Shown here piece by piece: positions 1 to 9,612 of a stretch of 64,000 bases of DNA (the stretch's first letter is position 1; each line of letters opens with the position of its first letter). A program made the translations under genes and the position numbers. Origin of the DNA: Methanobacteriota archaeon (GTDB lineage: Archaea > Halobacteriota > Methanosarcinia > Methanosarcinales > Methanosarcinaceae). The DNA lies in the NCBI GenBank assembly GCA_023399215.1, contig JAEWQJ010000009.1, positions 62,001 to 126,000 of the forward strand, written 5' to 3'. The notes beneath the pieces are model-generated. The model was not told the origin of the DNA and did not search any database. It saw only the letters and a list, made by a program, of their open reading frames with translations.

Positions 1-510
1 TTGCGGATTATCTAAAAGGCTTAAAACATTAACAATAAGAGGGAAATATATACCTCTTGGCATTGAGCTAATGTCAATAATTATATCATCATACATTGCA
101 AGCTCTGATATATCTTTAAATGTGTTTAAAGCTTTTATTGAACCTACTCTTCTTCTATTTGACCCTGTACTTTCACTAGACCACATGTCAATATTTTTTT
201 CTTGTAATTTTCCTGCTTTATCGGTTATATATGTCAACTTATCCATGTTTAATTCAAGTCTGAACTTGTACTTTTCAGAAGGCGAATTCGGTCCTTCATC
301 ATAGCAAATTAATATACAATCGCGGATTCCAGATCCTTTTATCCCAAAAATAGAACAAATTCCCTTACACATACGTGGATCAAACCCACGCCCAAGTATG
401 TAAAGAATATTAGAAGGATTTTGGAGATATTTATTCCAAAAATTATCAAATCCTTTACCAGATCTTATAAAATAGGGATCCCATCTAAAATCTTCTATAG
501 ATTTTGTCAT
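1..510 (-). CDS. Partial protein of unknown family, last visible gene of a conflict-type operon
   Basis: The ATG at 510 opens a frame that stays open for 170 codons to the window edge, so the C-terminus is missing. The start lies one base after the stop of the upstream ATPase gene, which implies translational coupling. Two regions stand out. Residues about 36-48 contain ILGRGFDPR, which looks like the first strand and loop of a Rossmann-like fold. Residues about 145-155 contain DISSMPRG, at the end of a hydrophobic strand. I do not recognise the family. From its place as the last visible gene of a SIS-HAD / PRTase-like / AAA ATPase operon it could be the sensor or effector, but that is inference. 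Upstream coding frame, spacing and codon use match the other genes of the operon. Confidence 0.75.
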   Translation of the reverse strand, partial: MTKSIEDFRWDPYFIRSGKGFDNFWNKYLQNPSNILYILGRGFDPRMCKGICSIFGIKGSGIRDCILICYDEGPNSPSEKYKFRLELNMDKLTYITDKAGKLQEKNIDMWSSESTGSNRRRVGSIKALNTFKDISELAMYDDIIIDISSMPRGIYFPLIVNVLSLLDNPQ

Positions 511-511
511 T

Positions 512-2449
512 TTACTTCGCCCTACTTTCTTTCTTTAAGTTATTGGAGGTATTTTCAAGCCAAGTTGTCATCTCACTAATTTTTTGTCCTCTCCAACCTC
601 CATAATTAAGCGGCAAACCAAAGTAGAGGCAAAGCCATCTGTTCAAATAAAGAACCATCCATTTTTTTCCCCCCTGCTTTCTGTCTATTGATGCTTCAAG
701 GAGATTATTCGAGATACAAGCAGAAATGACGTGTGAAAGTTTTTGATACTCTTGATACTTTTTACTGACCATAGATTCTACTAGTATGTCTCTTTCTTCC
801 ATTGTTATAGCAATTCCAGTGACTCCTGGTACGTAGGGTGCATTAGGTTTTTCCGTATCCTTTAAAGATAGTTCACCAATAGTATCTAGGAACCTCTGGA
901 CTACTCTACCATTGGGTATACCGCGCGGGATATCCTCCCATTTTTCTTTCGCAACTTTTACTAATATTGACTCTTGCCTATTTGCTGATATTAAAGTAGA
1001 TTTAGATTTCTTCAATAACGCTGTAGAAATAATCTCTTCAAATAATTCTCCTGCAAATGATAAAAATTGTACAATGTTTGAAGATGATAGATTCGCAAGT
1101 CTAGACATGCCGAAATAATAAGGAATATTAAACTCTCTAGAAATAAAATATTCAGCAGTTGATCTCACTCTGCTTAAGTCTTTAGTTTCTTGAGAATCAT
1201 CTTCTAAAAGTGTTAGATCAAGGGTTAATTGGCCTTTTTTGTTAGCTCTTTCTATTAATATTTCGAAAGCACGCCATTCTATTGCATGTTCCCTAGGAGT
1301 TCCATTAAAATTCCTTACTTCTTCAGCCTTTTTTATCCAATTTTCGTATTTCTTTGAAGACTGGATTTTTTCATAAACTCTTGAAGATATGACCTTTATT
1401 ATTTCTTCATATTTTTTATTCCATAGAGGAATATCAAGGGATTCTTGTAGACATTCATTAAATGACTGATTATCATAAGTCAATTTGGCGCGTCGTTCTG
1501 CAATATTTCTAACGATGTTTTCAAAAGATTTCGAACTTGAAGAATGTCTCCAATAGCTTTCGAGAATTATTGGTTCTCCATATTCTCTGCCAACATTCGA
1601 CCCCGGATCTAATAGTTCCTGAGTTTCCAGTGCTTCAAGCCTTTCTGCAATCCATACCCCTAATGGAGGCCTAAGAGTTATTAATCTTGAAAGCATCTTT
1701 TTTCGTTGATTTCGGGTCAATTGATGAAAGTCATCAAGCATAACAATCATAGAAGAACAAATAGGCTTACAATCATACGTTATGTTTTCTGGTCTCATTA
1801 ATAATAATGAATACAATGTATCGTGGCCTTTCATTCCTTTTGATTGGTATGGGCCAAAACTATCTATCGTTTCACATACATTCCTTTCAATCGAAGTTGC
1901 CCAATCATTGAGATCTTTTCCAGTTCCAGGAACTGGGATTTCGGTGGGAAAATCTGTGTCTTCGGGTCTTTTTAGGAGGAGTTTTTCTAGATCTTTTGGA
2001 TACTCAAGGTCATTTAAAACTAAAGCCTCTCTTAACATTGCAATTATTAACCTAGAATTAATTAAAGAGTAAAGTAAACGTTCTTTTTGGGTAGAATTGA
2101 GATTTAGGTCTTCTAGAACGGCGTAGTTTCTTGCGCAAGAAAGCATAATTCCTAATAGTTTTGGACCTCGGTTTGATATTACACCAAGTTCATTCATTTT
2201 TTGATATATTATTTTATAATCCTCATTTGCCCTTAATCCATATATATTGAGTAAAGAACGAGGCATAAAAATTTTAAGTATAGAGGTTTTTCCTCCCCCT
2301 GGCGCACTCCTTATTATTTGTAATCTTTCTTGAAAATTTTTTTGCGATAAAAGATTAAGGGTTCCTGGTGAAAAAAGACGAAGAAACAGTTCAAAGTTGT
2401 TTATTTGTTCAGCAGTTCTAATCATGAAAGGATTTCTTGGTTCTCTCAT
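512..2449 (-). CDS. ORC/CDC6-like AAA ATPase of a putative conflict system
   Basis: A 645-residue soluble protein. A P-loop (SAPGGGKTS, residues about 48-56) and a Walker B strand ending in MLDDFH (about residue 245) mark a P-loop NTPase of the AAA/STAND type. The layout, with the P-loop near the N-terminus and a long helical C-terminal half that probably includes a winged helix, resembles the ORC-CDC6-like ATPases found in prokaryotic conflict operons. That assignment is from memory of the family, not a search. It sits between the PRTase-like gene (3 bases upstream) and the partial gene at 510 (1 base downstream), so the proteins are probably made together. A likely role is an NTP-dependent switch that senses invasion and controls the partner enzymes. 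It could also be a generic STAND ATPase. Confidence 0.8.
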   Translation of the reverse strand: MREPRNPFMIRTAEQINNFELFLRLFSPGTLNLLSQKNFQERLQIIRSAPGGGKTSILKIFMPRSLLNIYGLRANEDYKIIYQKMNELGVISNRGPKLLGIMLSCARNYAVLEDLNLNSTQKERLLYSLINSRLIIAMLREALVLNDLEYPKDLEKLLLKRPEDTDFPTEIPVPGTGKDLNDWATSIERNVCETIDSFGPYQSKGMKGHDTLYSLLLMRPENITYDCKPICSSMIVMLDDFHQLTRNQRKKMLSRLITLRPPLGVWIAERLEALETQELLDPGSNVGREYGEPIILESYWRHSSSSKSFENIVRNIAERRAKLTYDNQSFNECLQESLDIPLWNKKYEEIIKVISSRVYEKIQSSKKYENWIKKAEEVRNFNGTPREHAIEWRAFEILIERANKKGQLTLDLTLLEDDSQETKDLSRVRSTAEYFISREFNIPYYFGMSRLANLSSSNIVQFLSFAGELFEEIISTALLKKSKSTLISANRQESILVKVAKEKWEDIPRGIPNGRVVQRFLDTIGELSLKDTEKPNAPYVPGVTGIAITMEERDILVESMVSKKYQEYQKLSHVISACISNNLLEASIDRKQGGKKWMVLYLNRWLCLYFGLPLNYGGWRGQKISEMTTWLENTSNNLKKESRAK

Positions 2450-2452
2450 AAT

Positions 2453-3580
2453 TCACTCCTTATGCCGGCTAACACGAGGAAAAAGGCCTCTGTATTTTCT
2501 TTGATCAAACCATAAAAGAGGAATAGAATTATTTGGCGTATTGTGGTATAAAATAAGAGGTAAAGCACATTGATTAAATCCAAGATAAGGTTTTTCACAT
2601 TTTCCCTTTCTATAATGGCCGTCTACAATTTCCGTATCGAAATATTTTAAGAGAAGTGAAATTATTTCATTCTCATTCCTTAAATTTATGCGGACTTTGT
2701 TTGGTATTACTTGAATAGCTTCTACGGAGCAATGAAGCATATTTTTTTCTTGTAACCATTTATTTATTGATTTATGTAAATGAAATAAAGTTTGCTTAGT
2801 TGCTACATAAAATAAAATGTAGATATTGATATTTTTTGGATCAATTAATTTGCTAATATCGTCCCTTTCATCAGAGCTATTTGTGATTTGTTTCAGCAAT
2901 TCAGATATTTTCCCAGCAAATTTTAGTTTTTCAGGATCATATCTAAAATAACTTAAGCCACTAGCTGAAAAATCATCTAAAAGGAATATATTTTTAAATT
3001 TTTTCTCTTCAGAATTTGGTTCTCTTCCTAAGATATCTTTTAAATCTAAACTCAACTTCAAAAGCATGTCTTGTGCTTTTGGTTTGGATATTGAATATGT
3101 TTGCCAAACCTGTTCATTAGTAACCGAAGGATTATTAGCTCGTCTAAAGATATCAGTATGCGCTCCGTCGCTTAATCCCAGAAATAAACTTTGCCTTAAA
3201 AGAACTCTAAATTCTTTGCTGTTTATTATTTTTTTAGTTGCAGTTTCGGGGATATTCAACTTCACTCCAACCTGACTTATTAGGTAAGGACGTATATAGT
3301 CTGAGTAAGCTATAGATACAAAATGTTCCATTTCGGAATCTGAGATGTAGAGAAGTCGATTACGTATGAAGTTATATGCTATTTTTCTTTCAGTATCAGA
3401 ATCAAACTGATTGAGCCAAAGTGCAAGGCTTTCGACAAAACGCATTCCTGGAGAAAACTGCTGGTAATCATCGTATTTAAATAAGGCTAACGCTTGAAGT
3501 TCCGGTCTCTCTCTAGCTACTGCTTCTGGATTCCATCCCATAACTTCAGCGAGAAGTCTTTCTGCAAGCTCAGTCCTCAA
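2453..3580 (-). CDS. Phosphoribosyltransferase-like protein (PRTase-CE type)
   Basis: A 375-residue protein. Residues about 200-212 read FLLDDFSASGLS, the acidic PRPP-binding loop pattern (two acidic residues, then small residues and Gly) of type I phosphoribosyltransferases, following a hydrophobic strand. A second conserved-looking block near the C-terminus (HNTPNNSIP) is typical of the PRTase-like proteins seen in predicted conflict operons. The N-terminal 190 residues are helical and unassigned. It lies 6 bases after the SIS-HAD gene and 3 bases before the ATPase gene. The likely chemistry is transfer to or from a phosphoribosyl group, or binding of PRPP or a nucleotide; the substrate is unknown. 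I see the PRPP loop; the conflict-system role is inferred from gene company. Confidence 0.75.
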   Translation of the reverse strand: MRTELAERLLAEVMGWNPEAVARERPELQALALFKYDDYQQFSPGMRFVESLALWLNQFDSDTERKIAYNFIRNRLLYISDSEMEHFVSIAYSDYIRPYLISQVGVKLNIPETATKKIINSKEFRVLLRQSLFLGLSDGAHTDIFRRANNPSVTNEQVWQTYSISKPKAQDMLLKLSLDLKDILGREPNSEEKKFKNIFLLDDFSASGLSYFRYDPEKLKFAGKISELLKQITNSSDERDDISKLIDPKNINIYILFYVATKQTLFHLHKSINKWLQEKNMLHCSVEAIQVIPNKVRINLRNENEIISLLLKYFDTEIVDGHYRKGKCEKPYLGFNQCALPLILYHNTPNNSIPLLWFDQRKYRGLFPRVSRHKE

Positions 3581-3586
3581 ACTTAC

Positions 3587-5536
3587 TCAATCCCCCATAT
3601 TTGTTTTGATTTTTAATTTAAGGCGCGCAATACCTCCCAAGACTTCTAAATGTTCCATATAATAGAGCGCTGTTTGAACACCTCTTTGTCCCATCTTGCT
3701 AAGATTCCAACAACTATCTGGATCTGATGAAACAGTATCAACACTTAAAGAATAGGGTGTGGAAAGAAGTTCGTAATCATTTCCTGGCCATTTTCCCTTA
3801 TCCCCAATGCAGAGAATAGTTTCGGAATTTCTAACATTTTTTGCTAATTTTTTACATTCATCTACCAGCTTCAATTTCGAAATTCCCGGAGCAAGTATAT
3901 CAATAGAATGGCTTGATTCTAAAATTTGAACTCCTACAATTCTCGATTTATTTATAATATCTAACAAAATATTTTTAGTGACATTGTATAAATGGGGTTT
4001 AACTAATTCAACTGAGATCTGCTTTGGGCGATATTCAAATTTAACAAGATTGTGAAGACGCTGATCGCTTTCTAATAAATACTTAATTGAAATAAGAGTC
4101 GAATCAATTGGTTTGGATTTATCGGGATGCATGTCATCATCTAAAAAAGCAATATCAGAACCATTATAGTAACCAATGAGAACTTGTTCCCAGTATTTTT
4201 TTGGAATAACTTTTCTAATATCTTCTCTTACTGATTTTCCTCTACCTGTAGCTATTCCTATAATGATGCCGTTCTCTAACAATCTCATAAGTTCTTTAGA
4301 TACATTCTTTCCTAAGCCCACGTATCTATCTCTGGGATCGCAAATAGTTCCATCATAATCGAAGACAATAGCTCCAAAAGTTGTAGATTCTAGTTTAGTT
4401 ATAAAACGTATGAAGGAATTATTCCAAAAATCGAGTTCGTTGTCCTCTATTTCTTCAAAAGAATGATAATTACTTTTTAAAGTAATAGCACGAATTTTCT
4501 GATCAGTTACATGTTGGGACTTTAGGTAGCATACCGAATTTTTCGATGGACGAAGATGATACATTTCTCTCCCAAAAATAGGAACATTCGGCTTTCCTGG
4601 GTCTACTCCCTCTGAAATTCCTGCAACATACACTAAAAAAAGGACTTTAATTATTAACTCAAGGCTCCCAACTGGTCCTGAAATTTGTGTACTTAATCGA
4701 AGTATAGGGATTCCTTTTGGCACTAGACTCAAGGTTCTTTCTGCTATATCTCTTTCTTGAGGTGTTATTAAGGCAATGATTCCTGTTGTTTCGGTCCTTT
4801 TACAAAGCCAATAATGACGGCCATGTGCAAAATTTCTATAATCTGAAACTTGGATATTTTTAAGTGCACTTTCTGAAAATTTTGATTCAGCGTCAATAGC
4901 TGCTGGGAGTCCCCATCCTCCATAGAGTACTATCCAAGTATCTTTTTTTAGGAGATAATCCGCAAAAGTACCAAGATAGTTGTATATCCCATTTGTGAAA
5001 ATAAATTCATTTGGTAGTGGCTCGTTTTTTAAGTTTATTTCTTTATATGCTCTAATAAATAATACTAATAAAGCTAAAATTGAGTTTGTGGCCAAAAAAC
5101 CGTCTTTTTTAATTGGTATTTCATATTCAATTATATCTGCATAATGAAATTTCTCAGCCAGTTTTGCAAGAGGACTTTGTGGCCTTAAACATATTCCCAT
5201 AACTTGAGCTGGTTCAAGACTTACAGCAAATTTAAAAGCAGATAGTATATCAGAATTACTTCCTCCAGCACTCAAAATTAATATATTTGAACCTTTTATT
5301 GAAGATTCTAAAGGAACTAAGTTTAGTGGGGTTACAGCTTTAGAAATAATTCCACTATTTTCATGGAGAAGTGTAACCATCGAGGCGACTGTAAAAGAGC
5401 CTCCAGAACCTACAGTAATTAGTGGTTTATTCTCAGAAGAACTGATAAATGAACAAATCTTTTCGATTGGCTCATTAAGAGCCCACTGATATGTTCCTGC
5501 AAAACACTCCAGTTCTTTTCCGTAAGGTTTACCCAT
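3587..5536 (-). CDS. SIS domain - HAD hydrolase fusion, first gene of conflict-type operon
   Basis: The 649-residue product starts with a SIS (phosphosugar isomerase) fold: VGSGGSFT at about residues 40-47 and ILSAGGSNSD at about 84-93 are the two phosphosugar-binding Ser-rich loops. The C-terminal third is a HAD phosphatase with VFDYDGTICD (nucleophile Asp in DYDGT, about residue 394) and a late GDKGKWPGND acidic motif. So one chain could isomerise and dephosphorylate a phosphosugar. The frame extends to an ATG at 5749, but I prefer the ATG at 5536: AAGGGG lies 5 bases before it, the SIS fold begins just after, and the extra 71 residues look like translated noncoding AT-rich DNA. It is the promoter-proximal gene of the leftward operon. 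Confidence 0.82.
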   Translation of the reverse strand: MGKPYGKELECFAGTYQWALNEPIEKICSFISSSENKPLITVGSGGSFTVASMVTLLHENSGIISKAVTPLNLVPLESSIKGSNILILSAGGSNSDILSAFKFAVSLEPAQVMGICLRPQSPLAKLAEKFHYADIIEYEIPIKKDGFLATNSILALLVLFIRAYKEINLKNEPLPNEFIFTNGIYNYLGTFADYLLKKDTWIVLYGGWGLPAAIDAESKFSESALKNIQVSDYRNFAHGRHYWLCKRTETTGIIALITPQERDIAERTLSLVPKGIPILRLSTQISGPVGSLELIIKVLFLVYVAGISEGVDPGKPNVPIFGREMYHLRPSKNSVCYLKSQHVTDQKIRAITLKSNYHSFEEIEDNELDFWNNSFIRFITKLESTTFGAIVFDYDGTICDPRDRYVGLGKNVSKELMRLLENGIIIGIATGRGKSVREDIRKVIPKKYWEQVLIGYYNGSDIAFLDDDMHPDKSKPIDSTLISIKYLLESDQRLHNLVKFEYRPKQISVELVKPHLYNVTKNILLDIINKSRIVGVQILESSHSIDILAPGISKLKLVDECKKLAKNVRNSETILCIGDKGKWPGNDYELLSTPYSLSVDTVSSDPDSCWNLSKMGQRGVQTALYYMEHLEVLGGIARLKLKIKTNMGD

Positions 5537-6391
5537 TTTAACCCCTTCAAAAAGTAGGTGAAAAAGTCCATAATAATTTTTTATAACTAGGTCCCAAAAC
5601 TCAGAATTACATTCATAAACTTCTAATTCAAAGTGCCAAAAAACTCTCTGATTGAGAAAACATTTTTTGAAACGCTTATTGATATAGAATAAAATTGATT
5701 TGGGACCAGCTCTAGTATATAGACATTTTAAAACATGTTCTAGAGACATATATACGTTTTTAAATTCTTTTATCTTTTATATTTATAAAATAAAAATAGT
5801 TATGTTAAAAAAATTTAGAAACCAGTCATTCAATAAATTTAAATTTCAGTTATTTAATTCTAAAGCTTGAATACTCACAATAATAGGTCTTTAATTTACC
5901 TCTTTCGATCTGACTTGTTGCACCTATTCACAAAAATATAAGTAGGTTTAATAAATAAATTAGATGACGTAAGTTTTATATCTAATAGCTCCTTCAAATG
6001 TTTAGAAACTTATTTTCTATTTACATCTTTATCATTTAGGTAACTATTCAGCGTAGGAAAAACAATCTCAATAGGCATCTTCTTAAATTTAAACTGGGAA
6101 AAATTCTATTACTTAATTTTTCATAACTGTTGTTAATGCTCGTGCTTTTCGGTTTTATACAGTTGATAATTCTATGCTTATGAAACCTTAAAAGCAATAT
6201 CAATAAGCCTATTTTTCGTACGCTGAATAGATACGAAATATCATATCTTGGAATTGCAATCTAAGCGTCAATACCAAGGTTTGAGAAGTTCTTGAATAGA
6301 CTCATTTTCTCTTACTTTTCCTCATACACTTCCTGTAAGTTTCTTCATACCCAGGTTCTCCTTTTTTCGAGTTTTCTCCCCCAAATGCCTT
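5537..6391. other. Long AT-rich intergenic region with a MITE-like element
   Basis: I see no credible gene here. The region contains the promoter of the leftward conflict operon and a short inverted-repeat element (6044-6230, listed separately). The rest is AT-rich and low in structure. The stretch 5537-5749 could be coding if the longer start of the SIS-HAD gene is used. Confidence 0.6.
6044..6230. mobile_element. MITE-like element with 19-bp terminal inverted repeats
   Basis: CTATTCAGCGTAGGAAAAA at 6044-6062 is matched by its reverse complement at 6212-6230 with a single mismatch. The 187-bp unit between has no open frame of note. The size, near-perfect ends and lack of coding capacity fit a miniature inverted-repeat transposable element mobilised in trans. 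I could not identify a clear target-site duplication or a parent transposase in this window. Confidence 0.6.
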
Positions 6392-8260
6392 TCAGAATTC
6401 TCCTTCCCTTGCCAGTTTATACAATTCCTGAATCCTCAATTCAACAACGTCCATTGCATCTTCAAAGAGCTGCCTGTCGATTTTGATCCCGAAGTATTCT
6501 TTGAGCTTTTCTTCAGGAGGCATTGTCGAGCCTGCCGAGAGGTACGCGATATAGTTTTTGTTAAAAGCGTCCGGGTCTTCCCTGTACTGTTTGAAGAGGG
6601 CGAGAGTTATTGCCTTTGAAACCGCGTAGTTGAAGGTATAGTAGTTGCTTGTCAGGTAAATATGGTTGATGTAAGTCCATTCTGCGGAATCTTCAGGGTA
6701 ATAATCAACTGAGAGACTCCGGTATTCTTTAGAAATGTCGGTCCAGATAGCATTAAGTTCTGCTCCGCTTGCCGTTTCTTTTTCTGCACAGAGCCGGTGT
6801 GCTTTATATTCAAATTCCGTAATCAAGGGCTGTCTGGTAAAGAAGTTCTGGTAATCATCGACCTGCTGGGAAAGAACTGCAACTGCGGTATCCTTATCTG
6901 AGTTTTCGACAATGTAATCAACAAATAGCTCTTCATTGAAAGTGGAAGGAATTTCCATTTCATAGATTGTACCTGTGCAGTAAAGATAGTCTACTGAATT
7001 ACCCATGAGGTAGAAATTAATGGCATGTCCCATCTCGTGGGTTAAAGTTTTCTGGTCTCTGATAAGGCCGTCATAGTTCATGAAGATCAGAGACGGGGCT
7101 TTCAGTGCGCAGGAATCGGTACAGTAACCCCCTGGCTGTTTTCCATGATCAGGGTCAGGATATACATCTATGAAACTGCCAGTTACCATTTTCAAAAAGA
7201 TTTCTTTGAAATTAGGGTCCATTCTCGAATAGGATTTCTGAACCTCTTGCAGAGCATCTATGTAAGCATATTTCTTTCCAGGTTGATTCGTCAGCTGCAG
7301 AACAAGATCATATGGTTTGAGCACTTCAAGCCCGAGCTTATTCTTTCTGAACTCATTGTAGGCCTCAAAAACATCTTTTTTCTGCTTGAAAACAGTATTC
7401 ATGTCCTCAACCTGAGCATGAGTAAGATAAAGGTTATACAGGCTGTAGTCATAGAAATCCGTATAATTCAACTCTCTGGCAACAAGGTCATCAAGCTTGG
7501 CTTTTTTGGAATAGAGGGATGCCATGGAATCGGATTCACTAATAAGGTGGTAGAACCTCTTATCATAACAGTTTTTCCTGTTTTCCCGGCTCGGGTCTGT
7601 TGATAGTAAAGTACCGTAGGACTGGGAATTGACAGAAAACTTCTCTCCGTTTTCAAGCGTGATTTCTCCTGCCTTTGTGACTTTATTCGTGATTTCGGAA
7701 AGCGCTTCAGTTTCCAGTTTCATGCGCTGGTTTTCAAGCTCTGCAAGATACGCAGCCTGGGCCTCATCCCTTGGTCTGTGCTCTATAAACCTCATATAGT
7801 TAGCTTCAAGATAGGCCCTGTAAGCCTCAAGTCCGGGTTCTTCGGAAAAGAGTCTGTCCCATTCCTCTTTCCCGAGCGAGGTCAATTTTACGGTTGCAAA
7901 GGCTGTGGCTTTCTTATATTCAGTAAGCAGATCCTGAACACTTCCAAGCAGAGAAATAAGGAACGATTCATTCACGTTTTTACTGAGCTGAGTATATGCA
8001 TAAGTATACAGGACATCAATCGATTTTGAATAGGCTTTTTCGGTTTCCAGATACTCAAGCATAACAGGCCCGGACAATTTTTCAAATTTCGGGCGGAAAG
8101 TTTCGTTTATCTCCTTTGGCCCATTTTTTAGTCTCTCAAGCTCTTTTGAAGCTTCTTCTCTGCTGCTGAAAAGATATGCATTATTCCATTCTGTCGGAAC
8201 CTTACTGGGATCAAGAACTTCAGAAGTATATTCATTGCCTGCGTTATTTTTCAATTTCAT
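6392..8260 (-). CDS. pepF: M3 family oligoendopeptidase (PepF-like)
   Basis: A 622-residue cytoplasmic zinc metallopeptidase. The HEMGH zinc-binding motif lies at about residues 408-412, inside TLTHEMGHAINF, and the further Glu ligand expected about 25 residues on is present in the IPSTFNEE stretch. The length fits the M3B oligoendopeptidase F family (about 600 residues). It degrades short peptides in the cytosol. No signal peptide is present. It is flanked by long noncoding regions, so it is probably transcribed alone. The ATG at 8260 gives an N-terminus that already looks like the family. Confidence 0.93.
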   Translation of the reverse strand: MKLKNNAGNEYTSEVLDPSKVPTEWNNAYLFSSREEASKELERLKNGPKEINETFRPKFEKLSGPVMLEYLETEKAYSKSIDVLYTYAYTQLSKNVNESFLISLLGSVQDLLTEYKKATAFATVKLTSLGKEEWDRLFSEEPGLEAYRAYLEANYMRFIEHRPRDEAQAAYLAELENQRMKLETEALSEITNKVTKAGEITLENGEKFSVNSQSYGTLLSTDPSRENRKNCYDKRFYHLISESDSMASLYSKKAKLDDLVARELNYTDFYDYSLYNLYLTHAQVEDMNTVFKQKKDVFEAYNEFRKNKLGLEVLKPYDLVLQLTNQPGKKYAYIDALQEVQKSYSRMDPNFKEIFLKMVTGSFIDVYPDPDHGKQPGGYCTDSCALKAPSLIFMNYDGLIRDQKTLTHEMGHAINFYLMGNSVDYLYCTGTIYEMEIPSTFNEELFVDYIVENSDKDTAVAVLSQQVDDYQNFFTRQPLITEFEYKAHRLCAEKETASGAELNAIWTDISKEYRSLSVDYYPEDSAEWTYINHIYLTSNYYTFNYAVSKAITLALFKQYREDPDAFNKNYIAYLSAGSTMPPEEKLKEYFGIKIDRQLFEDAMDVVELRIQELYKLAREGEF

Positions 8261-8505
8261 AAGACCGCTATCCTCTGGTGTAATCTCAAAATATTTCTCT
8301 GTTATTATTCTTCTATCAAAGTTGATTTAATGACAATTGATTTCTTTAATCTCATTGATTTCTCATTCGCCATCGGTTAAGACATAATCTATTAGAAACG
8401 TGTTACTATTATCGTGTTTTTCTGTAAACCTGTAAAGTAAATCAATATGCGTAGATAATTGTAGTAGTCATGTTATGGTTAATTGATTCCTTAACCGAAG
8501 ATGCA

Positions 8506-8714
8506 TGATTGGTTTCATTAATCTATGATTTCATTAATCTATGATTTCATTAATCTCATTGATTTCTTTAATAATAATAGGTTGCTTTATTTAGGTTGCA
8601 ACTCGTTTTTATTCCGAAAATCTAAAAATATTTGAGCAAACCTGTCTGTGTAATAGGTTTATTCAGTAACAGGTTTATTCAGTAACAGGTTTATTCAGTA
8701 ACAGATTTATTCAG
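8506..8714. repeat. Two short tandem repeat tracts downstream of the MscS gene
   Basis: Positions 8506-8572 repeat a unit close to ATGATTTCATTAATCT about four times with decay. Positions 8651-8714 repeat GGTTTATTCAGTAACA about four times and run into the stop region of the MscS gene that ends at 8711. The surrounding gap 8261-8710 holds no gene that I can see. Confidence 0.75.
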
Positions 8715-9610
8715 GCTAAAACTCTTTCTTCGTAATTCAGTACACTTTCGATTTCTTTTTCCGGCACCGGCACCAGTTTTTCAGGAACCTTTTTTGAATC
8801 GGTCTGAATGTGAACTATACTCTGCGGTAAAGGAATCTCTATGCCATTTTCTTCCAAGGTCTGTTTTATATCCCATAGGATTCTGGTTTTTATCCCAAAC
8901 CATTCGTTGACAGGCGCCCAGATCCTTACAGTAATATTTACCGAACTATCTCCAAGGTCGTTTACAAAAACCGAAGGAGAGGGGTTAAGGAGAGCAAAGG
9001 GTTCTTTGTCAATAAGGTCTTTGATAAGAAAGATCGCGGCATTGGCATCGTCACTATAGCGGATCCTGATTGTGTGTTCAAACCTTCGGACAGGATGCTC
9101 TACAATATTTGTGATATTTGTTGTAAAGACCTGCTGGTTAGGGATGCGAATAAGAAGTCCGTCATAGGTCCGTATAAGGGTAGAGATTATTCGGATATCT
9201 ATGACATAACCCGACACATCACTTATTTGGACCTGGTCCCCTATTTTTATGGGCCTTTCAACCATGAGGAAGAAACCCGAAACCAGATTTCCTACAATAT
9301 TCTGACTTGCAAAACCAAGAATGATACCTGTAACTCCTCCTGCCACCAGGAGCGCTGAAGGATTAAGCCCTATCAGAGGAAGGACCGATATAAAAACAAT
9401 AATAAGTATACCATAATAGAGGATTTTGAGGACAGTCTCACCTGCATCCTTGCTGACTTTATCCTTAAGGGATCTGCGCAGGTAAAGTACGAGAATTCGG
9501 GAAAGAAGAACTGAAAAAGATAGGATAAATATAAACTTCAGCAGATCTCCCATAGTAACTGAACCACTTGAGGTAGTATACAGAACAAAGTCAAGAAAAT
9601 CAAGATCCAT
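8711..9610 (-). CDS. MscS family small-conductance mechanosensitive channel
   Basis: About 299 residues: three transmembrane helices in the first 120 residues, then the pore-lining helix with the Gly/Ala-rich pattern (GVTGIILGFASQNIVGNL) and the soluble beta domain (VERPIKIGDQV). It opens under membrane tension and releases solutes during hypo-osmotic shock. A GTG start at 9625 is possible, but the ATG at 9610 has GGGGAT upstream and leaves just 2 bases to the stop of the DUF432 gene, so the two genes form an operon. A tandem repeat tract touches its 3' end. Confidence 0.92.
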   Translation of the reverse strand: MDLDFLDFVLYTTSSGSVTMGDLLKFIFILSFSVLLSRILVLYLRRSLKDKVSKDAGETVLKILYYGILIIVFISVLPLIGLNPSALLVAGGVTGIILGFASQNIVGNLVSGFFLMVERPIKIGDQVQISDVSGYVIDIRIISTLIRTYDGLLIRIPNQQVFTTNITNIVEHPVRRFEHTIRIRYSDDANAAIFLIKDLIDKEPFALLNPSPSVFVNDLGDSSVNITVRIWAPVNEWFGIKTRILWDIKQTLEENGIEIPLPQSIVHIQTDSKKVPEKLVPVPEKEIESVLNYEERVLA

Positions 9611-9612
9611 AA

